Origin: Chryseosolibacter sp964493505
GTDB taxonomy: Bacteria > Bacteroidota > Bacteroidia > Cytophagales > Cyclobacteriaceae
NCBI GenBank assembly: GCA_964493505.1
Contig: CAZBNP010000001.1
Location: 62,001-126,000 of the forward strand
DNA length: 64,000 bases
Reading direction: 5' to 3'
The translations under genes were made by a program, and so were the position numbers. This document shows positions 24,769 to 33,237 of the stretch, in pieces (the stretch's first letter is position 1; each line of letters opens with the position of its first letter). Below the pieces are notes generated by a model that was not told where the DNA came from, did no database searches, and worked only from the letters and a program-made list of their open reading frames with translations.

Positions 24769-25875
24769 TTAGTCTTCCTGATCTAGCTTCTCCATAACCA
24801 GCGCGGCATTGCACCCACCAAAGCCCGACGCGGTTTTTAATACTACTTTCTGGTGTTTCATTGCCGTATCTTTTACAACGTTCACGGCTACCGACCCCCC
24901 TTGCTGCTCAAACCCTTTGGTACCGACCATCAGATCAGCCAGCAGCGCATGCCGGGTAATGATCGTTTCAATCACGCCTGCGGCGCCGAGTGTGTGGCCA
25001 TAATAACCCTTCAGGCTGTTTAGCGGCGTATGCTGAAGTTTCGCGACCGTAAATGCCCGGGCTTCCATTTCATCGTTGTAAATCGTCGCCGTTCCGTGCG
25101 CGGATATGAAGTCGATATCGTCTGACTTCAGACCCCGGTAACGCATCGCCCGATCAATCGCTGTCGCTAGCTCTTCGCCCGTTCTCGACGGACCCGAAAT
25201 ATGGTTAGCATCATTGCTCACGCCCACGCCGGAGATCATAATCGCCGGCTTCTCAAATGCTTCCGGTTGTGTTGTCAGGAGCATCGCGCCAGCCCCCTCT
25301 CCGAGGCTAATGCCCTCGCGGTCGCGGTCAAACGGACGGCAGGGCACGCCGCTCAAAGCGTGAAGGCATCGGAATCCAGCGATAATAAATGGACTGATAA
25401 CATCAGCACCCACAACCAACGCATGGCGATACCTTCGCGACGCCAGCGCGCGTTGTGCGACGCCCAGCGCCAGCACCCCCGATATACAAGCGTTCGAAAC
25501 AACCCACGCTTCCGCCAGCCCGAACTGTGATGCCACATATCCAGCCGACGCATGAAGCGAAATTCGTTCGTACCGTTTGTTCCTTGCAAGCAATTCTACA
25601 TTTCCCTTTGTTGTAGAGAGAATCAGCAACGTCGACGCAACGTCGAATGACGTCGCCTGTATCAGACCCGCAATCGATTCAGCAACAAGATTCTCGAATC
25701 TCGTAAACCGCGGGGTCTCCGAAAGACCGTCGATTAGCGATGCCGTTGCGGGAGATCCTTCGCTTTCGAGTATCCTGATCCCCGACCTGCCCAACACCAC
25801 ATTGGAAAAGTTCTCCTCGCTGGTCATCCCGAGCGGAGAAACGATGTTATCCGCTACCATCCAAACCCGTTTCAT
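24769..25875 (-). CDS. beta-ketoacyl synthase, divergent
   Basis: A 368-residue condensing enzyme. The triad is intact with Cys130 in SNACISG, His260 in HGTAT and His294 in GHTLGAAG. The N-terminal half is shorter and more divergent than in the other two active ketosynthases of the cluster. I start at the ATG 25875 because conserved sequence (MKRVWMVADNIVSPLG) begins there. An in-frame ATG at 25917 overlaps the upstream stop as ATGA, as is common in this operon, and would add 14 residues. It might extend a distinct chain-length range or condense the starter; not resolved. Confidence 0.87.
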   Translation of the reverse strand: MKRVWMVADNIVSPLGMTSEENFSNVVLGRSGIRILESEGSPATASLIDGLSETPRFTRFENLVAESIAGLIQATSFDVASTLLILSTTKGNVELLARNKRYERISLHASAGYVASQFGLAEAWVVSNACISGVLALGVAQRALASRRYRHALVVGADVISPFIIAGFRCLHALSGVPCRPFDRDREGISLGEGAGAMLLTTQPEAFEKPAIMISGVGVSNDANHISGPSRTGEELATAIDRAMRYRGLKSDDIDFISAHGTATIYNDEMEARAFTVAKLQHTPLNSLKGYYGHTLGAAGVIETIITRHALLADLMVGTKGFEQQGGSVAVNVVKDTAMKHQKVVLKTASGFGGCNAALVMEKLDQED

Positions 25876-25913
25876 CGCGCTGTCATTTTGCTTCCCCGTT
25901 GCACCTTGTAACG

Positions 25914-26333
25914 TCATGGCTGGATGTAAATTCTCATTTCGCAGGAGCACAACAACCCGCTGTCGCTCGTAACAGTTCCGCGGATGATCGTCACGTCGAA
26001 CACGTGGTTCGCGATCTCGACGGTCGTTACAACCCGCGAATTCACTTTTGGCAGCTCGTGGACTTCCAGGTTCCGGATCGCGGCGATATACCCTGCCGGC
26101 GCAGCTCGATGTTGCTGTTTGCATATCCATCCGGCATGCGCCGCCGCCGTTTGAGCGATGTTCTCTATCAGGCCCGGCTCACGCAAGCGGCCCCCTGATA
26201 CAAACACATTATCCTTATCAACATGGAACGTCGAGGTCGCGCGCACCTCCCCGGCCTCCACGAGACCATCTATCATGATCATGGGCATCCGTTGTGGGAT
26301 GTATTGTTCGATATGCAACCGGTCAACCAGCAT
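25914..26333 (-). CDS. hotdog-fold dehydratase-like protein (second of two)
   Basis: A 139-residue hotdog protein. YIPQRMPMIMIDGLVE resembles the start of FabA/FabZ-like and ApeI/ApeP-like dehydratases, with LIENIAQTAAAHAGW as the long central helix. The catalytic His of FabZ (GHFPG) is absent; its place is taken by GGRLREPGLIENIAQ. So it may be a structural partner of the dehydratase at 18023-18394 (the aryl-polyene systems use a heterodimer), or a thioesterase. It overlaps the acyltransferase gene by 11 bases. Confidence 0.72.
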   Translation of the reverse strand: MLVDRLHIEQYIPQRMPMIMIDGLVEAGEVRATSTFHVDKDNVFVSGGRLREPGLIENIAQTAAAHAGWICKQQHRAAPAGYIAAIRNLEVHELPKVNSRVVTTVEIANHVFDVTIIRGTVTSDSGLLCSCEMRIYIQP

Positions 26334-27216
26334 CTTTCATCCAGAAATCATAGTAATTAAACCACTGATCGGGATACAGCGTTATCTTTTTCTCCATCTC
26401 AGCAATGAACATCTGGCGAAGTCGAAGACCGTACTCCTTTTTCGTCTCGGTAGGATTTCGCATTATCGGTCTGCTTCCGAAGAAGTGATAGTGCGTCGAT
26501 GTTTCCTTAAACGCAAAGACGATTGAAACAGGGACTCCGAACGTTGTGGCCAGAGCAAAGGGGCCGGCCGGGAACATGGCAGCTTCTCCCAGGAAGTCGC
26601 ATTCAATTGTTTTGGCCCTGTCTGTATATCGATCGGCATGCATGCACACCAGCTCATTCTTCTGGAGCGCCTCGCCGATCTCATAGACGTGTGAAAAATC
26701 ATCGCGAACCACGATCACATTAAATTTTCGTTTGCCGACGCTCGTCTCCAGATAATTCCTGATCTTCTCATGCTCTCCATCGAACATGACCACGTGGAAG
26801 ACCGTATCGAGACGATGAAGAAAGTGTCCCGCTACCTCCCAGTTGCCCATGTGAGCACTCAGAAGTATTCCGCCCTGCTTGTGATTTACAATGTCGATAA
26901 GATTCTCTTCACCGTCAAAATGAAAGGTAAACTTGTTCTCCAATCCTGACATGACAACGATCCTGTCGAGGATTGTCTGTCCAAACCGGTAATAGTTAGT
27001 ATAAACACGCAGCGCAGACCGGACCCGTCCGTATCCGCATCGCCTTCTGAAATATCTGTAAATATGTTTAGATGACTCTCCTGCGAAGAAGAGAAAATAG
27101 AAAGCGACAAAGCGGAGCAGGAGGTACGCGGGTGCTATACCCAAATTTTTGCAAACCGCTACAAAGATCCGATAGCCAAGCTTGTTTCCACGGGACTTAC
27201 CTTCCCATTGAGGCAT
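26323..27216 (-). CDS. LpxL/HtrB-type lipid acyltransferase
   Basis: A 297-residue membrane-associated acyltransferase of the lipid A biosynthesis family. One hydrophobic segment lies at about 29-47, and the HX4E motif (HMGNWE, His122 and Glu127) is intact. In lipid A synthesis such enzymes move acyl groups from ACP to a glycolipid. In this cluster the acyl donor would be the polyene-ACP and the acceptor a lipid, which would anchor the pigment; that is the model from related clusters and an inference here. It lies two bases after the second ACP gene, which fits a carrier-acyltransferase partnership. Confidence 0.85.
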   Translation of the reverse strand: MPQWEGKSRGNKLGYRIFVAVCKNLGIAPAYLLLRFVAFYFLFFAGESSKHIYRYFRRRCGYGRVRSALRVYTNYYRFGQTILDRIVVMSGLENKFTFHFDGEENLIDIVNHKQGGILLSAHMGNWEVAGHFLHRLDTVFHVVMFDGEHEKIRNYLETSVGKRKFNVIVVRDDFSHVYEIGEALQKNELVCMHADRYTDRAKTIECDFLGEAAMFPAGPFALATTFGVPVSIVFAFKETSTHYHFFGSRPIMRNPTETKKEYGLRLRQMFIAEMEKKITLYPDQWFNYYDFWMKDAG

Positions 27217-27218
27217 GA

Positions 27219-27476
27219 TCAGGCAGTTATTTTCGCCGAAACGCGGTTGATCACATAGTCGTAAAAATTCTGAAACGTAACAATCGACGCAAAGTCCTCG
27301 GGTTTTACCTTGAATCCGAAATTGCTTTCAATCACGACCACGAGATCAATGTAATCGAGGCTGTCCAGCTCAAGAGTCTGCTGCAGGTTAGCCTCGGGAA
27401 ATATTTTACCGGCATCGATCTCAAACTCCTCAACAAGAAAACCATTGATCTTTTCTATAATACTTGCCTTGTCCAT
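27219..27476 (-). CDS. acyl carrier protein (second of two in cluster)
   Basis: An 85-residue acyl carrier protein with the phosphopantetheine serine Ser39 in LELDSLDYIDL. The ATG at 27476 is used; a GTG one codon earlier is in frame. It is followed two bases later by the LpxL-like acyltransferase and preceded (14 bases) by the FabF-like ketosynthase, so it may be the main elongation carrier or the acyl donor in the transfer step. Its sequence around the serine differs from that of the first ACP. Confidence 0.9.
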   Translation of the reverse strand: MDKASIIEKINGFLVEEFEIDAGKIFPEANLQQTLELDSLDYIDLVVVIESNFGFKVKPEDFASIVTFQNFYDYVINRVSAKITA

Positions 27477-27490
27477 CACTAGGGGTAATT

Positions 27491-28714
27491 TTAGGGGGTA
27501 ATTTTTTTAACTATCAGGGTTGAGTTTGTTCCTCCGAATCCGAAAGAATTAGAGAGGAATATACCAATATTTTTATCCGTTGGTTTTGAAATAATATTAA
27601 GAGGTGCCGAGCTCTCGTCGGGGTTTTCAAAATTGATATTGGGCGCGATAAAGGAATCCACCATCATCAATGAAGAATACACGATCTCACTCGCTCCCGC
27701 CATCCAGCATTCATGTCCCGTCATCGACTTCGTTGAGCTTACCTCCGTCTTTGCGTCGGCGAAGATCTCAGCGATCCCCGCGGCTTCGCTGGCGTCGCCT
27801 GTTGGGGTAGATGTAGCGTGCGCATTGATATAATCAACATCAGTCGCTTTCAAGCCCGCATTCCGCATCGCCATTCGCAACGACCGCACTGGCCCGTGAA
27901 TAGTCGGGTTCGAAATATGATTAGCATTGGATGAGAATCCGTAGCCTATGATTTCACCGTAAATATACGCCCCCCTCCTCTTTGCCGATTCGTAATCTTC
28001 CAGAATCACCGTCGCTGCGCCACCGCTGGGAACAAGCCCGTCTCGATCCCGGTCAAACGGCCTGGAGGCAGCAGCCGGATTATCTTCCCGAACTGAAAAA
28101 GCACCCAGTGCGTCAAAGTTGCCCATCGAATAGATATTTGTTTCCTGCGCCCCTCCGCAGATAATACAATCCTGCATTCTATCGCGAATCATCATGTGGG
28201 CCACACCTATCGCGTGAGACCCGCTGGCACACGCCGCACTGATCGTAAAATTAATTCCTTTGAGCCGGAAGATTGTAGCAAGGTTCATGCTAACCGTTGA
28301 GTTCAGCGCCTGAAACACCGAACCAGATCCGACCAGCATGGTATCTTTTTTTTCGCGGATAATGTCGGTTGCCTCAATAACCGGCTGGGCCGAACTGTCG
28401 TTTCCGTAAATGATGCCAACCTCGTTTCTTTCGATGTAGTCCGGGTCCAGCCCCGCCCCTTTCAGCGCTTCTGCTGTCGCAACGTAGGCGTATTCACCCT
28501 GTTCAGGCAGCATGACACGCGCCCTCCGGTCGAGCACACCCTTTAACTGGGGTCTTTCGACAAATCCGGTGAGCCCGGAGCGATACCCCATTTCCTTCCG
28601 TTTAGGGTCCAAAACAATTCCCGACTTACCACGATAAAGGGAATCCCGTACCTCTGTCAGATTTCTACCAATGCAGGAATAGATTCCCAGCCCGGTGATT
28701 ACAACTCTTCTCAT
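27491..28714 (-). CDS. FabF/FabB-type beta-ketoacyl-ACP synthase
   Basis: A 407-residue condensing enzyme, the closest in the cluster to fatty-acid ketosynthases. The triad is Cys162 in SAACASGSHAIG, His299 in NAHATSTP and His334 in GHECWMAG. The FDRDRDGLV segment near 220 is conserved. The ATG at 28714 is used since MRRVVITGLGIYS is the normal family start; the frame runs 19 codons further without conserved sequence. It follows FabG by 114 bases, the only sizeable gap in the operon, which holds a promoter-like element and a hairpin. Confidence 0.9.
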   Translation of the reverse strand: MRRVVITGLGIYSCIGRNLTEVRDSLYRGKSGIVLDPKRKEMGYRSGLTGFVERPQLKGVLDRRARVMLPEQGEYAYVATAEALKGAGLDPDYIERNEVGIIYGNDSSAQPVIEATDIIREKKDTMLVGSGSVFQALNSTVSMNLATIFRLKGINFTISAACASGSHAIGVAHMMIRDRMQDCIICGGAQETNIYSMGNFDALGAFSVREDNPAAASRPFDRDRDGLVPSGGAATVILEDYESAKRRGAYIYGEIIGYGFSSNANHISNPTIHGPVRSLRMAMRNAGLKATDVDYINAHATSTPTGDASEAAGIAEIFADAKTEVSSTKSMTGHECWMAGASEIVYSSLMMVDSFIAPNINFENPDESSAPLNIISKPTDKNIGIFLSNSFGFGGTNSTLIVKKITP

Positions 28715-28743
28715 TATCAAGTAATGGCTTCTTGTGGTAACGA

Positions 28744-28761
28744 GGCTCTGAAGGCAGAGCC
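28744..28761 (-). other. hairpin in the leader of the ketosynthase gene
   Basis: A perfect 7-base stem with a 4-base loop (GGCTCTG-AAGG-CAGAGCC as read on the plus strand) lies 30 bases upstream of the ketosynthase start. No T run follows on the minus strand, so it is not a normal terminator. It lies directly at the expected transcription start of the promoter at 28769-28776, so the transcript would begin with the hairpin. Confidence 0.6.
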
Positions 28762-28768
28762 GCAACCA

Positions 28769-28776
28769 CAAAAATA
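28769..28776 (-). promoter_or_regulatory. Bacteroidetes -7 box, internal operon promoter
   Basis: TATTTTTG on the minus strand matches the Bacteroidetes -7 consensus TAnnTTTG exactly. The -33 region is weak: no TTTG at 18-20 bases. It sits in the only long gap of the operon (28715-28828), 55 bases before the ketosynthase start, and could add transcription for the downstream genes. Confidence 0.5.
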
Positions 28777-28828
28777 GGGTATTGTTGTTGAATATCCCCT
28801 AAATGACCCACCTCATATAATAAAACCC

Positions 28829-29554
28829 TCATAAAAGCCCCCCGTTAACGTGAAGTACCGTTCCCGTTATGTAAGCGGCTTTTTCAGAAGCCAGAAACGC
28901 AACCGCCTCGGCTACTTCCTCCGGCTCTCCAAATCGCTGTACCGGAATCATTTTCTTCAGCTCCTCTTCGTTGAGGTTCTGTGTCATATCGGTCCTGATA
29001 AACCCGGGGGCCACCGCATTTACCGTTACTTTTCGGCGTGCTACTTCCTGCGCCAATGCTTTTGTCGCACCGATCACCCCCGCCTTAGCAGCCGAGTAGT
29101 TAGTCTGGCCCGGCAATCCCTTCACACCGGAAAGCGAGACAACGTTCACGATCCTGCCATATCGCCGCGTCAGCATCTGGTTTATTACAGCTTTGGTGAC
29201 CAGATAAAATCCGTCCAGACTCGAACCCAGCACATTTCGCCACTGCTGATCGGTCATCCAGATCAGCAAGGCATCTTCGCGCATACCCGCATTATTGACG
29301 AGGATGTCGATCTCCTTTTCTGGGTTATTGTCGATCCAACCTGTTAAAGATTTCTCCACCGCCTCCTTGTCTGACACGTCAAACTTCAACAATTCACCCT
29401 GAACATTCAGCGCTTCAACCATCTGCCGTGTACTGTCTGCTTCCGCGTCGTTGCTGCGATAATTGATCAGGATGTTATAGCCTTGAGAAGCAAGCTTCAG
29501 ACATATTGCGCGTCCTATTCCCCGCGAACCTCCTGTTACAAGAGCGTATTTCAT
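28829..29554 (-). CDS. FabG-type 3-oxoacyl-ACP reductase
   Basis: A 241-residue short-chain dehydrogenase. The NAD(P)-binding GGSRGIG is at 8-14, NNAG at 87-90, and the catalytic set Ser140, Tyr153, Lys157 is intact (NYSAAK). It reduces the 3-oxo group after each condensation so that the dehydratases can form the polyene. The length and motifs are those of FabG. It lies 12 bases after the ammonia-lyase gene, so lyase and reductase open the biosynthetic part of the operon. Confidence 0.9.
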   Translation of the reverse strand: MKYALVTGGSRGIGRAICLKLASQGYNILINYRSNDAEADSTRQMVEALNVQGELLKFDVSDKEAVEKSLTGWIDNNPEKEIDILVNNAGMREDALLIWMTDQQWRNVLGSSLDGFYLVTKAVINQMLTRRYGRIVNVVSLSGVKGLPGQTNYSAAKAGVIGATKALAQEVARRKVTVNAVAPGFIRTDMTQNLNEEELKKMIPVQRFGEPEEVAEAVAFLASEKAAYITGTVLHVNGGLL

Positions 29555-29566
29555 ATTCGGGCGGAT

Positions 29567-31126
29567 TTACTGGTTGTCGGTCACAGGAGCATTAAAGTTA
29601 CGACCGAGTGATTTGAGATATTCTGATGTCTTCCGGATGTCTTTGTAACGCGGTTCGTCTTTCGTGATCGTCGGAGAGATTTGTCTGACCGCTGTGTATA
29701 GTTCCATCGCAAAAGACGACAGCCGCGACTGGCACTTCAGGTAGTCGGTCGCCTGAGCCACCGCCAGAAGTTGTATCGCAAGCACGTCGAAGCTGTTGTC
29801 AATTACCCTCTTTGTAAGGAGTGCCGCGTTGCAGCCCATGCTTACAATATCCTGGTTGTCGTTGTTATTCGAAATGCTGTGTACATACATAGGATTTGCC
29901 AGTGTTTGATTCTCAGCAACGGTAGACGTCGCCGTGAACTGCATTCCCTGAAGCCCAAAGTTCAGTCCCAGCGTACCCATATTGATGAAAGGGGGGAGCT
30001 TTTGATTCAGCTTGTCATTCAGAAGGTAGTTCAGTTGCCGCTCAGAGAGCATAGACAGTTTCACGATTGCGATCTTGAGTTTATCCATGGCCAGTGAAAC
30101 ATAGTCGCCGTGGAAATTGCCCCCGTGATAGACGTTTCCCCTGATGTGGTCGACCACCGGATTGTCACTCGCAGAGTTAACTTCGTCCTCCAGGACGCCT
30201 CTCACTTCAACCAGGGTATCATAAACGGGTCCGAGTACCTGCGGAACGCAGCGCAGCGAATAGTATTCCTGTACCTTATCTGTAAAGACAGCCTCAGTGA
30301 TTTTCCGGTGATATAGATGTTCAGGGCGTTTGCGGATGAGCTTGCTGTCGTTTAGCAGTGTTCTCATCATTTCCGCAACGGCCGACTGTCCTTTGTGATG
30401 CTTGACATGATTAAGTTCAAATGAGAAGTGGTCGTCAAATGACTTCATCAGTTCATTTGTAATTGCCGACAGCATCACGCTACAGTTTAAAAGCGCGCGC
30501 GCGTGAATGACATTTATGATTCCCACACCGCTCATCGCAGAGGTGCCATTCATCAGGGCGAGGCCTTCGCGAAGATGGATCTCAAGAGGCTTGATGCCGA
30601 GTTGGGCGAAGACGTCTCTGGCCGCGCGCACCTCACCTCCGTATATCACCTCGCCCTCGCCCAACAGGTTCAGCGCCAGGTGGGCAAGTTGTACGAGATC
30701 GCCACTGGCCCCGACACCTCCTTTTTCGAAGATACAAGGAGTGACACTGCTATTCAGAAGTTTCGCGATCAAATGCAATACAGCAGGATGAACTCCGGAC
30801 GTTGCAAGCGCCAGGCTGTTCATTCTCGCTAGCATAGTAGCCCGCGCGTTGTCTTCCGTGAAATAATTGCCGGCACCGGCGCTGTGACTCCTTATCAGGT
30901 TGTATTGGAGTTGTTTTTGGTCTTCGTCCGGGATCTTGTACTGGGCCATCGGACCAAGACCCGTGTTGATACCGTAGATGATTTTGTCTTTGGCATACGA
31001 CTGGAGGAACTCAAAGTTCAATCGTACCTGTTCTTCTGCGGCGGAATCGATCGCAACATGCTCTCTGTTGAAGATGAGTGCCTCAAAATCAGCGGATTGC
31101 AATTTTGCGGAGCCAACTGTTATCAT
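29567..31126 (-). CDS. tyrosine ammonia-lyase of the pigment cluster
   Basis: A 519-residue aromatic amino acid lyase. The MIO-forming Ala-Ser-Gly is at 140-142 (GGVGASGDLVQLAH). NTGLGPMAQY near 54 and the YHGGNFHGDYVSL segment are conserved. At the selectivity position it has Ser80-His81 (NLIRSHSAG), the dipeptide usually taken as histidine-lyase-like. I recall the characterised Flavobacterium johnsoniae tyrosine ammonia-lyase having the same RSHSSG and very similar neighbouring sequence, so tyrosine is the better substrate call. Product: 4-coumarate, the aryl starter. The ATG at 31126 is used; the frame extends 14 codons upstream into the LLM gene, which ends one base before. Confidence 0.88.
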   Translation of the reverse strand: MITVGSAKLQSADFEALIFNREHVAIDSAAEEQVRLNFEFLQSYAKDKIIYGINTGLGPMAQYKIPDEDQKQLQYNLIRSHSAGAGNYFTEDNARATMLARMNSLALATSGVHPAVLHLIAKLLNSSVTPCIFEKGGVGASGDLVQLAHLALNLLGEGEVIYGGEVRAARDVFAQLGIKPLEIHLREGLALMNGTSAMSGVGIINVIHARALLNCSVMLSAITNELMKSFDDHFSFELNHVKHHKGQSAVAEMMRTLLNDSKLIRKRPEHLYHRKITEAVFTDKVQEYYSLRCVPQVLGPVYDTLVEVRGVLEDEVNSASDNPVVDHIRGNVYHGGNFHGDYVSLAMDKLKIAIVKLSMLSERQLNYLLNDKLNQKLPPFINMGTLGLNFGLQGMQFTATSTVAENQTLANPMYVHSISNNNDNQDIVSMGCNAALLTKRVIDNSFDVLAIQLLAVAQATDYLKCQSRLSSFAMELYTAVRQISPTITKDEPRYKDIRKTSEYLKSLGRNFNAPVTDNQ

Positions 31127-31127
31127 G

Positions 31128-32186
31128 TTATGGTTTTCGTTCAGGCCGCAATTTAAAAGCATGATCAACAGGATTAGCAGGATTTGGGGAATTAATACGC
31201 TTCATTATCTCCGCAAAAATCTGAGCTGACCTAATCCGGTCCCGGTGGTCGTACATGTTCATAACCGCCATGAGTTCATCGGCACCGGTTGCCTTCAGGA
31301 ATGCCCTTACATCTTCTGTGATTTTTTCCGCATCGCCGACAAAAGAGTAACGCAGCATTTGCTTCACCGTAGAATGATCAAGTATCGCCCGCAACTCATC
31401 CGTCATAGGCGAAGGTGGCTGAAGATAGTCGCGCTGGTTAGTGAGCACGCCAACGAACATCCGAATCAGGCTGGTGGACAACGCTTCGGCTTCCTCATTA
31501 TCGGGTGCGGCAACGACGTTGACGCCGGCGATCACATAAGGCCTGTCAAGCCAACGCGACGGTTTGAATTCCCGACGATAAACGGCAAGGGCCTCTATCA
31601 GGTGTTCGGTTGCGAAATGACTCGCAAATGCGTAGGGCAATCCCATCGCCGCCGCCACGTGGGCGCTATCGGTTGTAGATCCCAGCACATACAATGGTAC
31701 GTTGACTCCTTCGGCCACGGTAGCACGGACTGCGTGCGTAGCTGCCCCTTCGTCCGAGAAATAGCGATGCAGCAGGTCAACCTCTTCCGGAAATGCGAGG
31801 GCAGACCGCATTCTGTCGGGGCGGATCGCCTGCGCCGTGACCTGGTCAGTACCCGGCGCCCGCCCAAGCCCCAGGTCAATACGACCCGGATAGAGCCGGC
31901 CAAGTGTACCGAACTGTTCCGCCACGATCAGCGGCGAATGGTTCGGGAGCATAACTCCGCCCGACCCAACGCGGATACTCGAAGTTCCCGCCGCCAGAAA
32001 GCCGATAAGAACCGGTGGCGAAGTGCTGGCGATGCTGATCATGTTGTGATGCTCCGCAAGCCAGATGCGATGATAGCCCAGTCTTTCCGCATGTTGCGCA
32101 AAGTCAAGGCTATTACGAAAGGTTTCCTCAATACTAACACCCGCCGAAACCACAGCGAGCTCAAGAACAGAATACTTAACAGTCAT
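31128..32186 (-). CDS. LLM class flavin-dependent oxidoreductase
   Basis: A 352-residue luciferase-like monooxygenase: WLAEHHNM near 43-50, GSGGVMLPNHSPL near 75-86, GRIDLGLGRAPG near 100-112, all typical of the bacterial luciferase-like group 1 related to E. coli YhbW. It probably uses FMNH2 from a separate reductase. It ends one base before the lyase start and may be the first gene of the pigment operon; whether it tailors the pigment is not known. Just upstream (about 32250-32270) the minus strand has a TTAGTTTG, one base off the -7 consensus, with TTG 17 bases before, a weak promoter candidate. Confidence 0.82.
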   Translation of the reverse strand: MTVKYSVLELAVVSAGVSIEETFRNSLDFAQHAERLGYHRIWLAEHHNMISIASTSPPVLIGFLAAGTSSIRVGSGGVMLPNHSPLIVAEQFGTLGRLYPGRIDLGLGRAPGTDQVTAQAIRPDRMRSALAFPEEVDLLHRYFSDEGAATHAVRATVAEGVNVPLYVLGSTTDSAHVAAAMGLPYAFASHFATEHLIEALAVYRREFKPSRWLDRPYVIAGVNVVAAPDNEEAEALSTSLIRMFVGVLTNQRDYLQPPSPMTDELRAILDHSTVKQMLRYSFVGDAEKITEDVRAFLKATGADELMAVMNMYDHRDRIRSAQIFAEIMKRINSPNPANPVDHAFKLRPERKP

Positions 32187-32269
32187 GGCACTTCAAAGGA
32201 ATTTTCGAGGCCAATAGTTCCCAAGAGTGGAGGGTTCCCGGCTCTGACGCAAACTAATCCCGTAACCAG

Positions 32270-33223
32270 CTATCCAACGCTCGCAAACAACTTCCCCGCT
32301 CTCACGAGATCTACATTCCCCCCCGATATGATAATACCAACATTCTTATTCCTGAATAATTGCTTTTCTTTTAATACAGCCGCCAGCGCGACAGCCGACG
32401 AAGGCTCAATGATTACCTTGAGGCGTTCCCAGACCATGCGCATAGCAATGATGATCTCGACATCAGACACAGTGATAATCCTCCTGACTGTTTCCTGGAT
32501 GATCGGGAAGGTTTTATCGCCCAGCATGGTGAGTAATCCATCAGCGACGGTATCCGCCTGGGTAGGCTCGATCATTCCGCTCTCCATCGACCTGAAAGCA
32601 TCGTCAGCTCCTTCCGGCTCGGCTCCAATGACGACAGTCTTAGGCGAAAAATATTTTGCAGACAAGCCTGTTCCGCTGACCAGACCCCCGCCGCCTACGG
32701 GTGCTACTACAAAGTCGAGAAAGTTGATCTCTTCGAACAACTCCTTTCCCGCCGTTGCCTGCCCGGCAATCACGTCGAAGTTGTTGAACGGATGAATGAC
32801 GTATGCGCCTTTGTCGTCGACAACCTTCATCAGTGTTTCTTCGCGCGCGCGCAGATTCGGCTCACATTCATAGATCAGCCCGCCGTATCCGATCACTCCG
32901 TCTTTCTTTACCTGCGGTGCGGTACGCGGCATGACAATATGGGCGGCTGTTCCCATAATCCTGGCTGCCCGGGCAAGTGCCTGCGCATGATTTCCACTCG
33001 AATGTGTCGCTACACCCCGGGCGCGCTGTTCGCGCGTAAGCGAGAGAACGGCGTTCATGGCCCCGCGCGATTTGAAAGCACCGACCTTCTGAAAATTCTC
33101 GCATTTGAAGAAAATCGAGCATCCGCCTGCCTCATCGAGGCTTGACGACGTCAGTACCGGGGTTTGATGGATAAATGGCTTGATCCTGTGGTGTGCGTCG
33201 GTAATTACTTGCTGTGTGATCAT
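32270..33223 (-). CDS. serine/threonine dehydratase or serine racemase
   Basis: A 317-residue PLP enzyme of fold type II. The PLP lysine is Lys51 in KVGAFKSRGA, SSGNHAQA is near 75-82, and the GGGG phosphate loop is near 175. It lacks the C-terminal ACT-like regulatory domain of biosynthetic threonine deaminase (IlvA), so it is the short catabolic or racemase type. It deaminates L-serine or L-threonine to the 2-oxo acid, or racemises serine; sequence alone does not decide. It is 14 bases downstream of polA on the same strand and not obviously part of pigment synthesis. Confidence 0.85.
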   Translation of the reverse strand: MITQQVITDAHHRIKPFIHQTPVLTSSSLDEAGGCSIFFKCENFQKVGAFKSRGAMNAVLSLTREQRARGVATHSSGNHAQALARAARIMGTAAHIVMPRTAPQVKKDGVIGYGGLIYECEPNLRAREETLMKVVDDKGAYVIHPFNNFDVIAGQATAGKELFEEINFLDFVVAPVGGGGLVSGTGLSAKYFSPKTVVIGAEPEGADDAFRSMESGMIEPTQADTVADGLLTMLGDKTFPIIQETVRRIITVSDVEIIIAMRMVWERLKVIIEPSSAVALAAVLKEKQLFRNKNVGIIISGGNVDLVRAGKLFASVG

Positions 33224-33237
33224 GTCTTTTCGATCGT

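Noticed and set aside
25876..26130. A longer N-terminus for the ketosynthase at 24769-25875
   Set aside because: The additional 85 codons run through the dehydratase gene in another frame and lack family similarity; only the ATG at 25917 remains a realistic alternative.
29567..31126. Histidine ammonia-lyase of histidine breakdown
   Set aside because: The Ser-His pair suggests it, but no other hut gene is nearby, the gene heads a polyene operon, and the sequence resembles the Flavobacterium tyrosine lyase.
31245..32795. A 516-codon open frame on the plus strand
   Set aside because: It is antisense to the LLM oxidoreductase and the dehydratase, both of which have clear family motifs. Its translation has no recognisable domain.
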